The notes beneath the pieces are model-generated. The model was not told the origin of the DNA. It did not search any database and was given only the letters and a program-made list of their open reading frames with translations. A stretch of DNA of 64,000 nt from the NCBI GenBank assembly GCA_910589665.1, contig CAJUTR010000013.1:1-64000 (forward strand). The letters are read 5' to 3'. The position numbers were made by a program, and so were the translations under genes. Positions 1 to 7,967 of the stretch are shown here, piece by piece (the first letter of the stretch is position 1; each line of letters starts with the position of its first letter). This stretch comes from an uncultured Eubacterium sp. (lineage in GTDB: Bacteria > Bacillota > Clostridia > Lachnospirales > Lachnospiraceae).

Positions 1-1478
1 ATATACGCTTTTCTTTGTGCCACAAAAAGTCGGAATTTCCTATAAAGCAAAAAAGCGCGTACCGCTCCGGCTCCTTCCTGATAAGAACGGGATGCCGCCT
101 CATACTTTCTCCGCTTTTCTCCTAACTGCTCATACCGGGCCAGCGTGCCTTCGAGCGTGCGGAGCGCATTTCCGTACGCGTACAGATCCGCTTCTTCCCC
201 GCCCCTCCCCGACATACCATATGTTTCTAAAAACGCCCGGACTTCTTCTGCCACCTGGGCCACATACGGCGGGTTCTTTTTTCTTACGAAGCCCATCACA
301 GCTGCCGCCGCACCGGCGAGCAGACAGATGAGACCCGCAGCCAGCATGACAAAGCACAAAGCAGCCCCGGCAGCGGCCAGCACCGCGCCCGCAGCCAAAA
401 ACAGCTTATTTCCCGTCGGTTTCGCCGCCTGCGCCTCACCGATCTTCCGATGATATTCTTCTATTTCATGCAGTCCCGGCACACCGGATGTAAACGTACG
501 CTCCAGTGATTTCCACTCACGCTCTTCCTCGTCGTCAAATTGATAGATCTCCCGTTCTTTCTCCACACCGACGAGCTGGTCCGCAGCCTGCAGGCACCTG
601 TCAATCTCCTCCACCGCCGGGATACGTCCCGGAAAAAACGCCCGTTTCTGCTGCCATACACGCTTTTTACCGGATACTGTCTCACACAGATGCCGGTACT
701 CGTTATGCTGGACCGCCAGATCTTTCTTCTCACTTGCCGCCTTCAGACGGTTTGAAAGAACGGCCTGCTCCTCTTTTCGCTCCGCACAGGAACGGCGAAG
801 TGACTCTTTCAAACGAACAAGTTCCTCCATCGAGGCATCAAGCGCCTCCCCGTTTTTGATCTCCTGTTCATACTGGGCGATCTGCCCTTTCTGTTTGTAC
901 AACAGCCCGGTCTTTCTCGTTTCTGACAACGCGTTCAGCCGATCCGTGATCTTCTTTTCCGCCATCTCGTAATGGTTCAGGTCGTCGGTGTGCTCCGTCA
1001 GATTCCCGATCTTCGCGCCGATCGAATCGGTCGCCGCCGTCCCGCATCCCAGCTGGGAAATGTATATGCTGCGCGAAAAGGAAGCGCTGTCGATCTGGAA
1101 CAGTTCTTCCCCGATGCGCTCCGAAAAATCATCGCTCTCAAGCAGTGTATCCGCATCGCGCAGGACAAATTCATCCTGATTTTCTTTCGCGCCGAATACC
1201 CGGGACATCAAATAAGTCGATCCGCCTGCCTCAAACGTGATCTGCCCGCCGTAAACGCCGCCCTGCCACGGCTTGTAACGCTTGCGCTCATTGTCGATCT
1301 CACTGCGCTTCCCGGCATTGTCAAACCCAAAAAACATGACTTTAATAAAGGCCGCAAGCGTACTTTTTCCCCAGCCGTTTTCCTCACAGAACAACTGGAT
1401 CCCAGACGGATCCGTAAAAGAAACCGTAAGGTCACTCAGCTTTCCAAAATTTTCCACATGACATGTGACCAACCGCAT
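1..1478 (-). CDS. YhaN/SbcC-like SMC-type ATPase, C-terminally cut by window edge
   Basis: About 492 codons are visible and the reading frame stays open to base 1, so the C-terminal half lies outside the window. The protein begins MRLVTCHVENFGKL, followed by a P-loop ENGWGKST at residues 33-40. This is the N-terminal ATPase half of an RecN/SbcC-type protein. A long charged, probably coiled-coil stretch follows, interrupted by two alanine-rich hydrophobic segments (encoded around 290-400) that could be membrane helices, as in the YhaN family. It starts 3 bases after the stop of the Mre11-like nuclease gene, so the two form a nuclease/ATPase pair that probably processes DNA ends or hairpins. 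This is closer to YhaO-YhaN than to classical SbcDC because of the hydrophobic pair. The exact substrate is not known from sequence. Confidence 0.82.
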   Translation of the reverse strand, partial: MRLVTCHVENFGKLSDLTVSFTDPSGIQLFCEENGWGKSTLAAFIKVMFFGFDNAGKRSEIDNERKRYKPWQGGVYGGQITFEAGGSTYLMSRVFGAKENQDEFVLRDADTLLESDDFSERIGEELFQIDSASFSRSIYISQLGCGTAATDSIGAKIGNLTEHTDDLNHYEMAEKKITDRLNALSETRKTGLLYKQKGQIAQYEQEIKNGEALDASMEELVRLKESLRRSCAERKEEQAVLSNRLKAASEKKDLAVQHNEYRHLCETVSGKKRVWQQKRAFFPGRIPAVEEIDRCLQAADQLVGVEKEREIYQFDDEEEREWKSLERTFTSGVPGLHEIEEYHRKIGEAQAAKPTGNKLFLAAGAVLAAAGAALCFVMLAAGLICLLAGAAAAVMGFVRKKNPPYVAQVAEEVRAFLETYGMSGRGGEEADLYAYGNALRTLEGTLARYEQLGEKRRKYEAASRSYQEGAGAVRAFLLYRKFRLFVAQRKAY

Positions 1479-1481
1479 CCG

Positions 1482-2588
1482 TTACGCCTCCTCGCCGGCC
1501 AGAATATGTATCCCACAGCGGATAATGTCCGCCTTTTCTTCCTCACCCAGCTTTTCATCATTCATGACCATACGCACAAATTCCCCTTTGAGCGACGCGT
1601 CCAGTGCAAAGCTGTGATAATCTACATGCAGTTTTGTTTCATCTACTATTTTCAGGAAATAAAATCGATGTTCGAATTGCTTCAATAAATAATCCAGATC
1701 TTTTTCACATTCCACATCTACTTCACCGGTCAGCACGATCTTCATCAGGGACGTCTCCGGGTAGGAATGCCGAGAAAGCGCCTCCTCGATGCGGCGCGCG
1801 ATCTCTGCCGTCGCCGCGCACGATGTGACATCAATGTCCAGCGAAAAAATATGGCGGTACGCAGCCGGCACAAATGTCCGCTTCCATGACTGCTTCGTAT
1901 CCCCGATGTCGAGCCGGACAAATCCGTGTTCCCCGCACTCGTCAAAACCGCGCCCCTCCAGACATCCGGGATAGCAGTAAAACCCTCTCGCGTCAAGCGC
2001 CTCTTCCCGGTACGAGTGGATATGTCCCAGCGCCAGATAGTCGATCCCCTTATGTTTCAATTCCCGGATATGGATGATTTCGGCCTTATCCCCGGCCGCG
2101 TGTTCCGAGATCTGCCCATGCAGCATCACGATGTTGAAACAGTCGGGATCCAATACGAGTGAGTCGAAAACCGTTCCGGCATTGTCCCGGTTTAAGCGCA
2201 CGCCGCTGACCGTAACCGGCCAGCCGGCGCTCCCCTCAAAGCGGAAACTTGTCCACGTACTGCCAAATACTTTTAAATTGTCCGGCTGTTCCTCCTGCCC
2301 GTCCAAAAAAGCATCTTCTTCGTGATTTCCCGGCAGATAGAAAAAAAGAATGTGCGGATGCTCCACGATGGCCTGCCAAACCGTTTGGAACGCCGCTTTC
2401 GTGATCCGTTTTTTATCGAACAGATCCCCGGATATCAGTATGGCGCGGACGTCATTGTCCGCGGCATACTGGATCATACGGTGAAACGTCAAGAGCAGTT
2501 CCCGTTTGCGTTCCCTCGCCTTTTCACTCGTAAGATTGGACGTCATATTCGAATCCAGGTGCAGATCCGCACAGTGTATGATCTTCAT
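1482..2588 (-). CDS. YhaO/SbcD-like Mre11-family DNA exonuclease
   Basis: A 368-residue calcineurin-type metallophosphoesterase. The metal-binding motifs appear in order: CADLHLDS near the N-terminus, GDLFD, GNHE, LHGQ and LGHIHSYR. These are the five Mre11/SbcD motifs, so Mn-dependent DNA exo/endonuclease activity follows from family knowledge. The C-terminal ~100 residues form a capping-type domain of weaker conservation. Two ATGs lie six bases apart (2594 and 2588). The AAAGGG element sits 8 bases before the second and only 2 before the first, so 2588 is preferred. The YhaN-like ATPase gene follows after 3 bases, which implies co-transcription and a complex. Upstream, 26 bases away, is lysC, so it may share the long hom-lysC transcript. 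Confidence 0.88.
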   Translation of the reverse strand: MKIIHCADLHLDSNMTSNLTSEKARERKRELLLTFHRMIQYAADNDVRAILISGDLFDKKRITKAAFQTVWQAIVEHPHILFFYLPGNHEEDAFLDGQEEQPDNLKVFGSTWTSFRFEGSAGWPVTVSGVRLNRDNAGTVFDSLVLDPDCFNIVMLHGQISEHAAGDKAEIIHIRELKHKGIDYLALGHIHSYREEALDARGFYCYPGCLEGRGFDECGEHGFVRLDIGDTKQSWKRTFVPAAYRHIFSLDIDVTSCAATAEIARRIEEALSRHSYPETSLMKIVLTGEVDVECEKDLDYLLKQFEHRFYFLKIVDETKLHVDYHSFALDASLKGEFVRMVMNDEKLGEEEKADIIRCGIHILAGEEA

Positions 2589-2614
2589 GTTCATTTCCCT
2601 TTGCTCTGCGTTCT

Positions 2615-3820
2615 TTAGAAATCAAATTCCTTGTGCACGGCGTTCATCGCCTTATCCGTCTCCGCGCGGTCGATCAATACTGTAACGCGGATTTCCGACG
2701 TCGAGATCTGCTGGATATTGACATTCGCGTCATAAAGCGCCTCAAACATCCTGGCAGCTACGCCCGGGTTCGTCTGCATACCGGCGCCGACCACCGATAC
2801 TTTTGCCACATTCTTTTTCACCTTGACATCCTGGCATTTCAGGCTGCCGCTGCGGTGGCGCTCCACGGTTTCCACCGCCACATCCGCCATATCTTCCGTT
2901 ACGGTAAAGCTGATATCCTTCGTATTGTCGCGTCCGATCGACTGAAGGATCATATCTACGTTTACGTTATGGTTCGCGAGATGACGGAACAGCTTAAAGG
3001 CCACTCCCGGCTGATCCTCCAATCCGACTACCGCGATCCTCACTACATTTTTATCACATGCCACTCCGCTTACAAGCATTTTTTCCATCTTAACTTCCTC
3101 CTTAACCATAGTACCTTCCGACGTGTTCAGGCTGGAGCGAACGACCAGCCGTACCCCGTATTTTTTCGCCATTTCCACCGAGCGGTTGTGCAGAACTCCC
3201 GCGCCGAGGCTCGCCAGTTCCAGCATCTCGTCATACGTGATCTCATCCAGTTTCTTAGCGTCTTTTACAATGCGCGGATCGGCCGTAAATACGCCGTCCA
3301 CATCCGTGTAGATCTCACACGCATCCGCATGGAGGGAGGCTGCCAGCGCAACGGCTGTCGTGTCAGACCCGCCTCGTCCGAGCGTCGTGTAATCGTCGTA
3401 GCGGCTGATTCCCTGAAACCCTGTGACGATCACGATCTTTCGCTGCTCCAGTTCGTGTTCGATGCGCTCTTTGTCGATCTTTTTCAGCCTGGCGTTCCCG
3501 GAAACCGACGTCGTGTGCATCGCCACCTGAAACGCATTTAACGAGATCGCCGGAACACCGAGAGAGTGCATCGCCATCGCCATGAGCGCCACCGATGTCT
3601 GCTCCCCTGTCGTCAAAAGCATATCGAGTTCCCGCTTGGACGCGTTCGGGTTAATATCATTCGCCATATCCAAAAGAACATCCGTCTGTTTCCCCATCGC
3701 GGAAAGCACGACCACGATGTCATTCCCTTTTTTATAATCTTCGATACAGCGGTTCGCCACATTAAAAATACGCTCTTTGTTTGCGACCGACGTTCCGCCG
3801 AATTTTTTCACAACTAACAT
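2615..3820 (-). CDS. lysC: aspartate kinase (monofunctional, ACT-regulated)
   Basis: A 401-residue aspartokinase, the first step of the aspartate pathway to lysine, threonine and methionine (ATP + L-aspartate to 4-phospho-L-aspartate). The N-terminus shows the kinase signature KKFGGTSVA, and the centre has the GRGGSDTTA loop that binds aspartate and nucleotide. Two ACT repeats fill the C-terminal third (about residues 260-400), so feedback inhibition by lysine and/or threonine is expected. The length fits class-I monofunctional enzymes. The start ATG at 3820 follows a GAGAGG element. It lies downstream of the ApgM-like gene and hom, making a hom-kinase-lysC cluster dedicated to threonine. No lysine riboswitch was seen in the 40-base gap upstream. 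Confidence 0.95.
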   Translation of the reverse strand: MLVVKKFGGTSVANKERIFNVANRCIEDYKKGNDIVVVLSAMGKQTDVLLDMANDINPNASKRELDMLLTTGEQTSVALMAMAMHSLGVPAISLNAFQVAMHTTSVSGNARLKKIDKERIEHELEQRKIVIVTGFQGISRYDDYTTLGRGGSDTTAVALAASLHADACEIYTDVDGVFTADPRIVKDAKKLDEITYDEMLELASLGAGVLHNRSVEMAKKYGVRLVVRSSLNTSEGTMVKEEVKMEKMLVSGVACDKNVVRIAVVGLEDQPGVAFKLFRHLANHNVNVDMILQSIGRDNTKDISFTVTEDMADVAVETVERHRSGSLKCQDVKVKKNVAKVSVVGAGMQTNPGVAARMFEALYDANVNIQQISTSEIRVTVLIDRAETDKAMNAVHKEFDF

Positions 3821-3860
3821 GTCTACCTCTCATTCCGGCGTCCGATCAGACGCCATCTTT

Positions 3861-5060
3861 TTATTTCAAAAAATCCCGGATCAGCGTATAGCCTTCGTCA
3901 AGGTAATGCCCGCTCTCCTTCGCTTCTTTTTCATTATAATCCCATTCGTGATCCTGCTCTGCCGCGCTGTCGTACCGCATATAGGGAACCGGATCACTCG
4001 AATGCGTCCTCGTCCGGATCGGTGTGGGATGGTCCGGCATCACGAGCAGGCGGAAGTCCTCTCCACTCTTTTTCATCTGCTCATATACAGGGCCGATCAC
4101 CCTGCCGTCAAGGTACTCGATCGCCTTTACTTTCCTCTCGACGCTTCCCTGATGACCCATTTCATCCGGCGCCTCGACGTGGATATAAACGAAATCACTG
4201 CCGTTTTCCATCACCGCTTTCACGGCCGCCGACGCCTTTCCTTCATAATTTGTCTCAAGCGTTCCGTCCGCGCCCTCGACTTCTATATTTGTCATAGCGG
4301 CTCCGACCGCGATTCCTTTCAAAAGGTCTACGGCGGAGATCATCGCGCCCTTCTTCCCGAATTTGCCCTCGAACGAGTCTAGCGCCGGTTTCGTCCCCGC
4401 GCCCCAGAACCAGATCGAATTTGCCTTGTTCAGTCCTTTTCTTGCCCGCTCCTCATTTAACGGATGATGGTTCAGTATGTCGTAACTGCGTTTCATCTTC
4501 TCACGAAGGATCTCATCATCTGGCAGATACTCTCCGATCACCTTCCCTAAAATATCGTGGGGCGGCGTCAGTTCCACCACGTCCCCCTCTTTCCAAATCG
4601 TACAATGGCGGTAGCTCGTTCCGAGATAGAACCGGTACACATCATCTTCCAGCACGTCCCTGACGGCGTCCAAAAGTACCGCCGCATCCTCAGTCGAGAT
4701 CTCGCTGCTGCTGTGATCCACGATCGTCTTCTCTTCATACGGCAGGGAATCATCCGAAACCGTGACGAGATTACAGCGGATCGCAATATCTTTTTCCTCC
4801 ATATCCACGCCGATGCTGAGCGCTTCGAGCGGGGATCGCCCCGTGTAGTACTGCTTCGGGTTGTAGCCGAGAACGGCGAGATTCGCCGTATCACTCCCCG
4901 GCTTCATGCCGTCCGGGATCGTCTTCGCCAGCCCGATCTCTGACTTTTTCGATATCTCATCCATCCAGGGCGTTTTCGCATAGGCAAGCGGCGTCTTTCC
5001 TCCCAGCTGTTCCAGCGGTTCATCCGCCATGCCATCGCCCAAAACAATGATATATTTCAT
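3861..5060 (-). CDS. ApgM-like protein, putative homoserine kinase
   Basis: A 399-residue member of the cofactor-independent phosphoglycerate mutase (alkaline-phosphatase) superfamily. It starts MKYIIVLGDGMADEP, with conserved metal and active-site stretches GSDTANLAVLGY, YTGRSPLEA and MPDHPTPI. This archaeal-type ApgM family has a subgroup, next to threonine genes in genomes lacking GHMP-type ThrB, that was proposed to be homoserine kinase. Here the gene sits exactly between hom and lysC and no thrB is visible, so homoserine kinase is the better functional call. Phosphoglycerate mutase activity cannot be excluded from sequence. An in-frame TTG at 5069 lies within the ribosome-binding region. 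The ATG at 5060, 10 bases after AAAGGA, is taken as start. Confidence 0.8.
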   Translation of the reverse strand: MKYIIVLGDGMADEPLEQLGGKTPLAYAKTPWMDEISKKSEIGLAKTIPDGMKPGSDTANLAVLGYNPKQYYTGRSPLEALSIGVDMEEKDIAIRCNLVTVSDDSLPYEEKTIVDHSSSEISTEDAAVLLDAVRDVLEDDVYRFYLGTSYRHCTIWKEGDVVELTPPHDILGKVIGEYLPDDEILREKMKRSYDILNHHPLNEERARKGLNKANSIWFWGAGTKPALDSFEGKFGKKGAMISAVDLLKGIAVGAAMTNIEVEGADGTLETNYEGKASAAVKAVMENGSDFVYIHVEAPDEMGHQGSVERKVKAIEYLDGRVIGPVYEQMKKSGEDFRLLVMPDHPTPIRTRTHSSDPVPYMRYDSAAEQDHEWDYNEKEAKESGHYLDEGYTLIRDFLK

Positions 5061-5084
5061 CGGAACCAAATCCTTTCTTTTTTC

Positions 5085-6293
5085 CTATTCGTCTCCCATC
5101 ACACGAATCCGCGTGATCAGCTGCGCGAACGCTTCCGCCTTCTTCGCAAATTCCTTCTCTTTCATACCAGACGTAATAAATCCGCACTCCCCGCCTACGC
5201 CGGCGTCGATCATCTCCACCTCGCCAAACACATCCTGAATCTTCTGTTTTTCGGACTCATCAACGCGTACAAAAAATCGGGTTTCCATCTCTTCGACAGA
5301 CGAAATCTCCAGTTTCTCAGAACTCCATGTGATCGGCACATGATCCCCCTGATGTTTCACGGCTGCCACAACATCTGCCACGACAGCGCTCGCCGTCGGG
5401 AGTTTGCCAGCGCCGGCCCCGTAAAACATCACATCGCCGAGCATATTGCCCTTCACGGAAATGCCATTGAACACGCCGTTTACGCTGTACAACGGATGTC
5501 CGCTCCCGATCATCTGCGGCGCAACCATCGCATACACGCTGCTTCCCACTTTTTTACTCATTCCAAATATCTTGATCGCCAGACCCGCTTGTTTCGCGTA
5601 TTTAAAATCGCTAGCTGTTATTTTCGTAATCCCCTCGGTGTAAATATCCTCGTAGTCTACCTGTTTTCCATACGCGAGGGATGTCAGGATCGCGATCTTA
5701 CGGCAGGCGTCATAACCTTCGACATCCGCCGTCGGATCCTTCTCCGCATAGCCAAGTTGCTGCGCCTCTTTCAGTACATCCTCAAAATCGGCTCCCTCGT
5801 CTGCCATTTTTGAAAGGATAAAGTTCGTCGTTCCATTGAGGATCCCGTTGATCTGCTCGATCTCATCGGCCGTAATGCACTGGTTCAATGGCCGTATGAT
5901 CGGAATCCCTCCTCCCACGCTCGCCTCAAAAAAGAAATTGACCTGTTTGTCTTCCGCGATCTGGATCAGCTCGGCGCCGTGTGCTGCCACAAGTTCCTTG
6001 TTTGACGTGCAGACGCTTTTTCCATTCAGAAGTGCCGTTTTCACAAAATCATACGCCGGCTTTGTTCCGCCCATCGTCTCAACGATGACCCCGATCTCCT
6101 CGTCTTCCGCGATCACGGAATAATCGTGGACTAATATATCCTGCACTGGATCGCCCGGAAATTCCCTTAAATCTAAAACATATTTTACTTCGATTTTTTC
6201 CCCGGCACGTTTTTCGATACTAGCGGCATTTTTTTCCACCACCTCAACGACGCCGGAACCAATCGTTCCATAACCTAATACTGCAATTTTCAT
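5085..6293 (-). CDS. hom: homoserine dehydrogenase
   Basis: A 402-residue NAD(P)-dependent homoserine dehydrogenase, reducing aspartate semialdehyde to homoserine. The N-terminal Rossmann motif is GYGTIGSGVVEVV. The catalytic domain contains NGTTNFIL and the long substrate-binding segment with DPTADVEG and DAC. A short ACT-like regulatory segment appears to fill the last ~80 residues (from about KLEISSVEEMETRFFV), where threonine feedback would act. It is first of the threonine trio here (hom, ApgM-like kinase, lysC) and follows the cheW-like gene by 17 bases. The ATG at 6293 is preceded by GGAAAGG at wide spacing. Confidence 0.95.
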   Translation of the reverse strand: MKIAVLGYGTIGSGVVEVVEKNAASIEKRAGEKIEVKYVLDLREFPGDPVQDILVHDYSVIAEDEEIGVIVETMGGTKPAYDFVKTALLNGKSVCTSNKELVAAHGAELIQIAEDKQVNFFFEASVGGGIPIIRPLNQCITADEIEQINGILNGTTNFILSKMADEGADFEDVLKEAQQLGYAEKDPTADVEGYDACRKIAILTSLAYGKQVDYEDIYTEGITKITASDFKYAKQAGLAIKIFGMSKKVGSSVYAMVAPQMIGSGHPLYSVNGVFNGISVKGNMLGDVMFYGAGAGKLPTASAVVADVVAAVKHQGDHVPITWSSEKLEISSVEEMETRFFVRVDESEKQKIQDVFGEVEMIDAGVGGECGFITSGMKEKEFAKKAEAFAQLITRIRVMGDE

Positions 6294-6310
6294 AAAACAC
6301 CAAACCTTTC

Positions 6311-6808
6311 CTATTCCTCTTCTTCCTCGTTCTGTTCTTCTTCTACCTGTTTTTCCTTGATTTCTGAAAAATCAATGGTCCGCAGCCACTCTGCCTGTTT
6401 TTGGGTCAAAAGTGCATCCGGCTTCACGACGACGATCAGTTCCTGATCCATCCGGACGACGAAATCAACAAAGTTGGTATCCTCTGACGTCGCGATCTTG
6501 GGAAAGGACTGCACATTATCCCCTTCCGCCCGGAATACTTTCCCGACCCCGTCTACGACACAGGCGATAATGCCAGCCCCCGTGCGGAACAGCAGTATTC
6601 TCTTACGCTCTACCGAAGCGCCTGCTCCCAGTTTTGCGTGGATGTCCAGGACCGGAAAGATCTCTCCCCGGATCTCGACCGTCCCGAGTATGCCCTCCGG
6701 CGCCTCTGGAAGCGGACACGCATCCTGATAACTTTCGAGACTCTGCATCCTGCTGATCTCCACTCCGTATTTCTCTCCGTTCAGAAAAAAGACAATGATC
6801 TCTTTCAC
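6311..6808 (-). CDS. CheW-like chemotaxis coupling domain protein
   Basis: A 165-residue single-domain protein. The CheW fold is visible from the first residues (KEIIVFFLNGEKYGVEI) through the EGILGTVEIRGEIFPVLDI segment typical of CheW. CheW bridges methyl-accepting receptors to the CheA kinase. The C-terminus ends in an unusual run of glutamates. The start is taken as GTG at 6808: a GGAGG element lies 7 bases before it, whereas the upstream in-frame ATG would put start codons inside prfB with no good ribosome-binding site. It sits alone between prfB and hom with no cheA, cheB, cheR or flagellar gene in the window. A partner could be the hydrogenase-like methyl-accepting protein at 47431-49368, which is inference only. 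Confidence 0.85.
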   Translation of the reverse strand: MKEIIVFFLNGEKYGVEISRMQSLESYQDACPLPEAPEGILGTVEIRGEIFPVLDIHAKLGAGASVERKRILLFRTGAGIIACVVDGVGKVFRAEGDNVQSFPKIATSEDTNFVDFVVRMDQELIVVVKPDALLTQKQAEWLRTIDFSEIKEKQVEEEQNEEEEE

Positions 6809-6837
6809 TCGAAACACCTCCGTATGTTCGCGCTGCG

Positions 6838-7941
6838 TTAGCTGTTTATCCATTTAAGGTAGCCGTTGATAAATGTATCCAGTTCCCCGTCAAGTACCGA
6901 GCCTACATTTCCCGACTCCACATTCGTCCGATGGTCTTTCACCATCGTATACGGCTGCATGACATAAGACCGGATCTGATTGCCCCAGCCGATCTCCTTT
7001 TGTTCCCCGCGTATGTCCGATTCTTTTTCCAAGTTTTCCTGCTGTTTCAGCAAAAACAGCTTGGCTTTTAACATCTGCATCGCCTTGTCTTTATTCATAT
7101 GCTGCGAGCGCTCATTTTGACACTGTACGACGATGCCGGTCGGAAAATGGGTGATACGGATGGCCGAGGACGTTTTATTGATATGCTGTCCGCCGGCACC
7201 GCTCGAACGGTACGTATCGATCCGGATATCGTCGTCGGCAATTTCGATATCCACATCCTGTTCGATGTCCGGCATGACATCACAAGACACAAACGACGTC
7301 TGCCGCTTGCCTGCCGCATTGAACGGAGAAATCCGCACAAGACGGTGTACGCCGTGCTCGCTTTTCAGATAGCCATACGCATTCAGTCCGTTGATCTGCA
7401 GTGTCACCGATTTGAGTCCCGCTTCATCGCCGTCGAGGAAATCAAGCGTCTCCACAGAATAGCCTTTTTTCTCGGCCCAGCGCTGGTACATCCGACAGAG
7501 CATACTCGCCCAGTCACAACTCTCTGTACCGCCGGCCCCCGCATGGAGCGTAAGGATGGCGTTGCTGTCATCATACTCTCCTTTGAGCATTGTCGTGATC
7601 CTAAGATCTTCGAATTCCTGTATAAATTCGCTTAATTCCTGCCCCGTTTCCGCGACAAGCTCCTCGTCTTCTTCCTCGTACGCCATCTCGATCAGTGTCA
7701 TGATATCTTCGTACTGGCTGCTCAGTCCGTCCGCCCGGTCTACGATATCCTTCAGCTCCTTAACCTCTTTCATCGACTGGCTCGCCTGTTCCGCGTCATC
7801 CCAAAAATCAGGAGCCTCCATATTTTTTTCCAATTCTTCGATCCGGAACCGCTTATCTCCTAAGTTCAATGAATCCCTCACTTCACGGAGCGGTTCCTCA
7901 TACGAAGCAAGTTCCGTTTTATAATTATCCAGTTCAACCAT
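6838..7941 (-). CDS. prfB: peptide chain release factor 2
   Basis: A 367-residue RF2 that terminates translation at UAA/UGA. The peptidyl-tRNA hydrolysis motif is seen in SSGAGGQHINK, followed by SAIRITH. Most bacterial prfB genes carry a +1 programmed frameshift (CUU UGA C) after about 25 codons. Here the corresponding segment reads straight through as RDSLNLGDKRF in one frame, so this copy has no autoregulatory frameshift. The ATG at 7941 is preceded by AGGAGGAAGCGC. An in-frame ATG further upstream at 7983 lies in secA and is not used. The gene follows secA by 26 bases. Confidence 0.96.
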   Translation of the reverse strand: MVELDNYKTELASYEEPLREVRDSLNLGDKRFRIEELEKNMEAPDFWDDAEQASQSMKEVKELKDIVDRADGLSSQYEDIMTLIEMAYEEEDEELVAETGQELSEFIQEFEDLRITTMLKGEYDDSNAILTLHAGAGGTESCDWASMLCRMYQRWAEKKGYSVETLDFLDGDEAGLKSVTLQINGLNAYGYLKSEHGVHRLVRISPFNAAGKRQTSFVSCDVMPDIEQDVDIEIADDDIRIDTYRSSGAGGQHINKTSSAIRITHFPTGIVVQCQNERSQHMNKDKAMQMLKAKLFLLKQQENLEKESDIRGEQKEIGWGNQIRSYVMQPYTMVKDHRTNVESGNVGSVLDGELDTFINGYLKWINS

Positions 7942-7967
7942 GCGCTTCCTCCTGCTTCCATAACACT

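Noticed and set aside
2633..3541. Long plus-strand open frame opposite lysC
   Set aside because: Shadow frame of a highly conserved aspartokinase; no ribosome-binding site and no recognisable protein family.
7820..7900. RF2 programmed frameshift site
   Set aside because: The frame is continuous through the whole protein. No in-frame UGA exists at the usual site.
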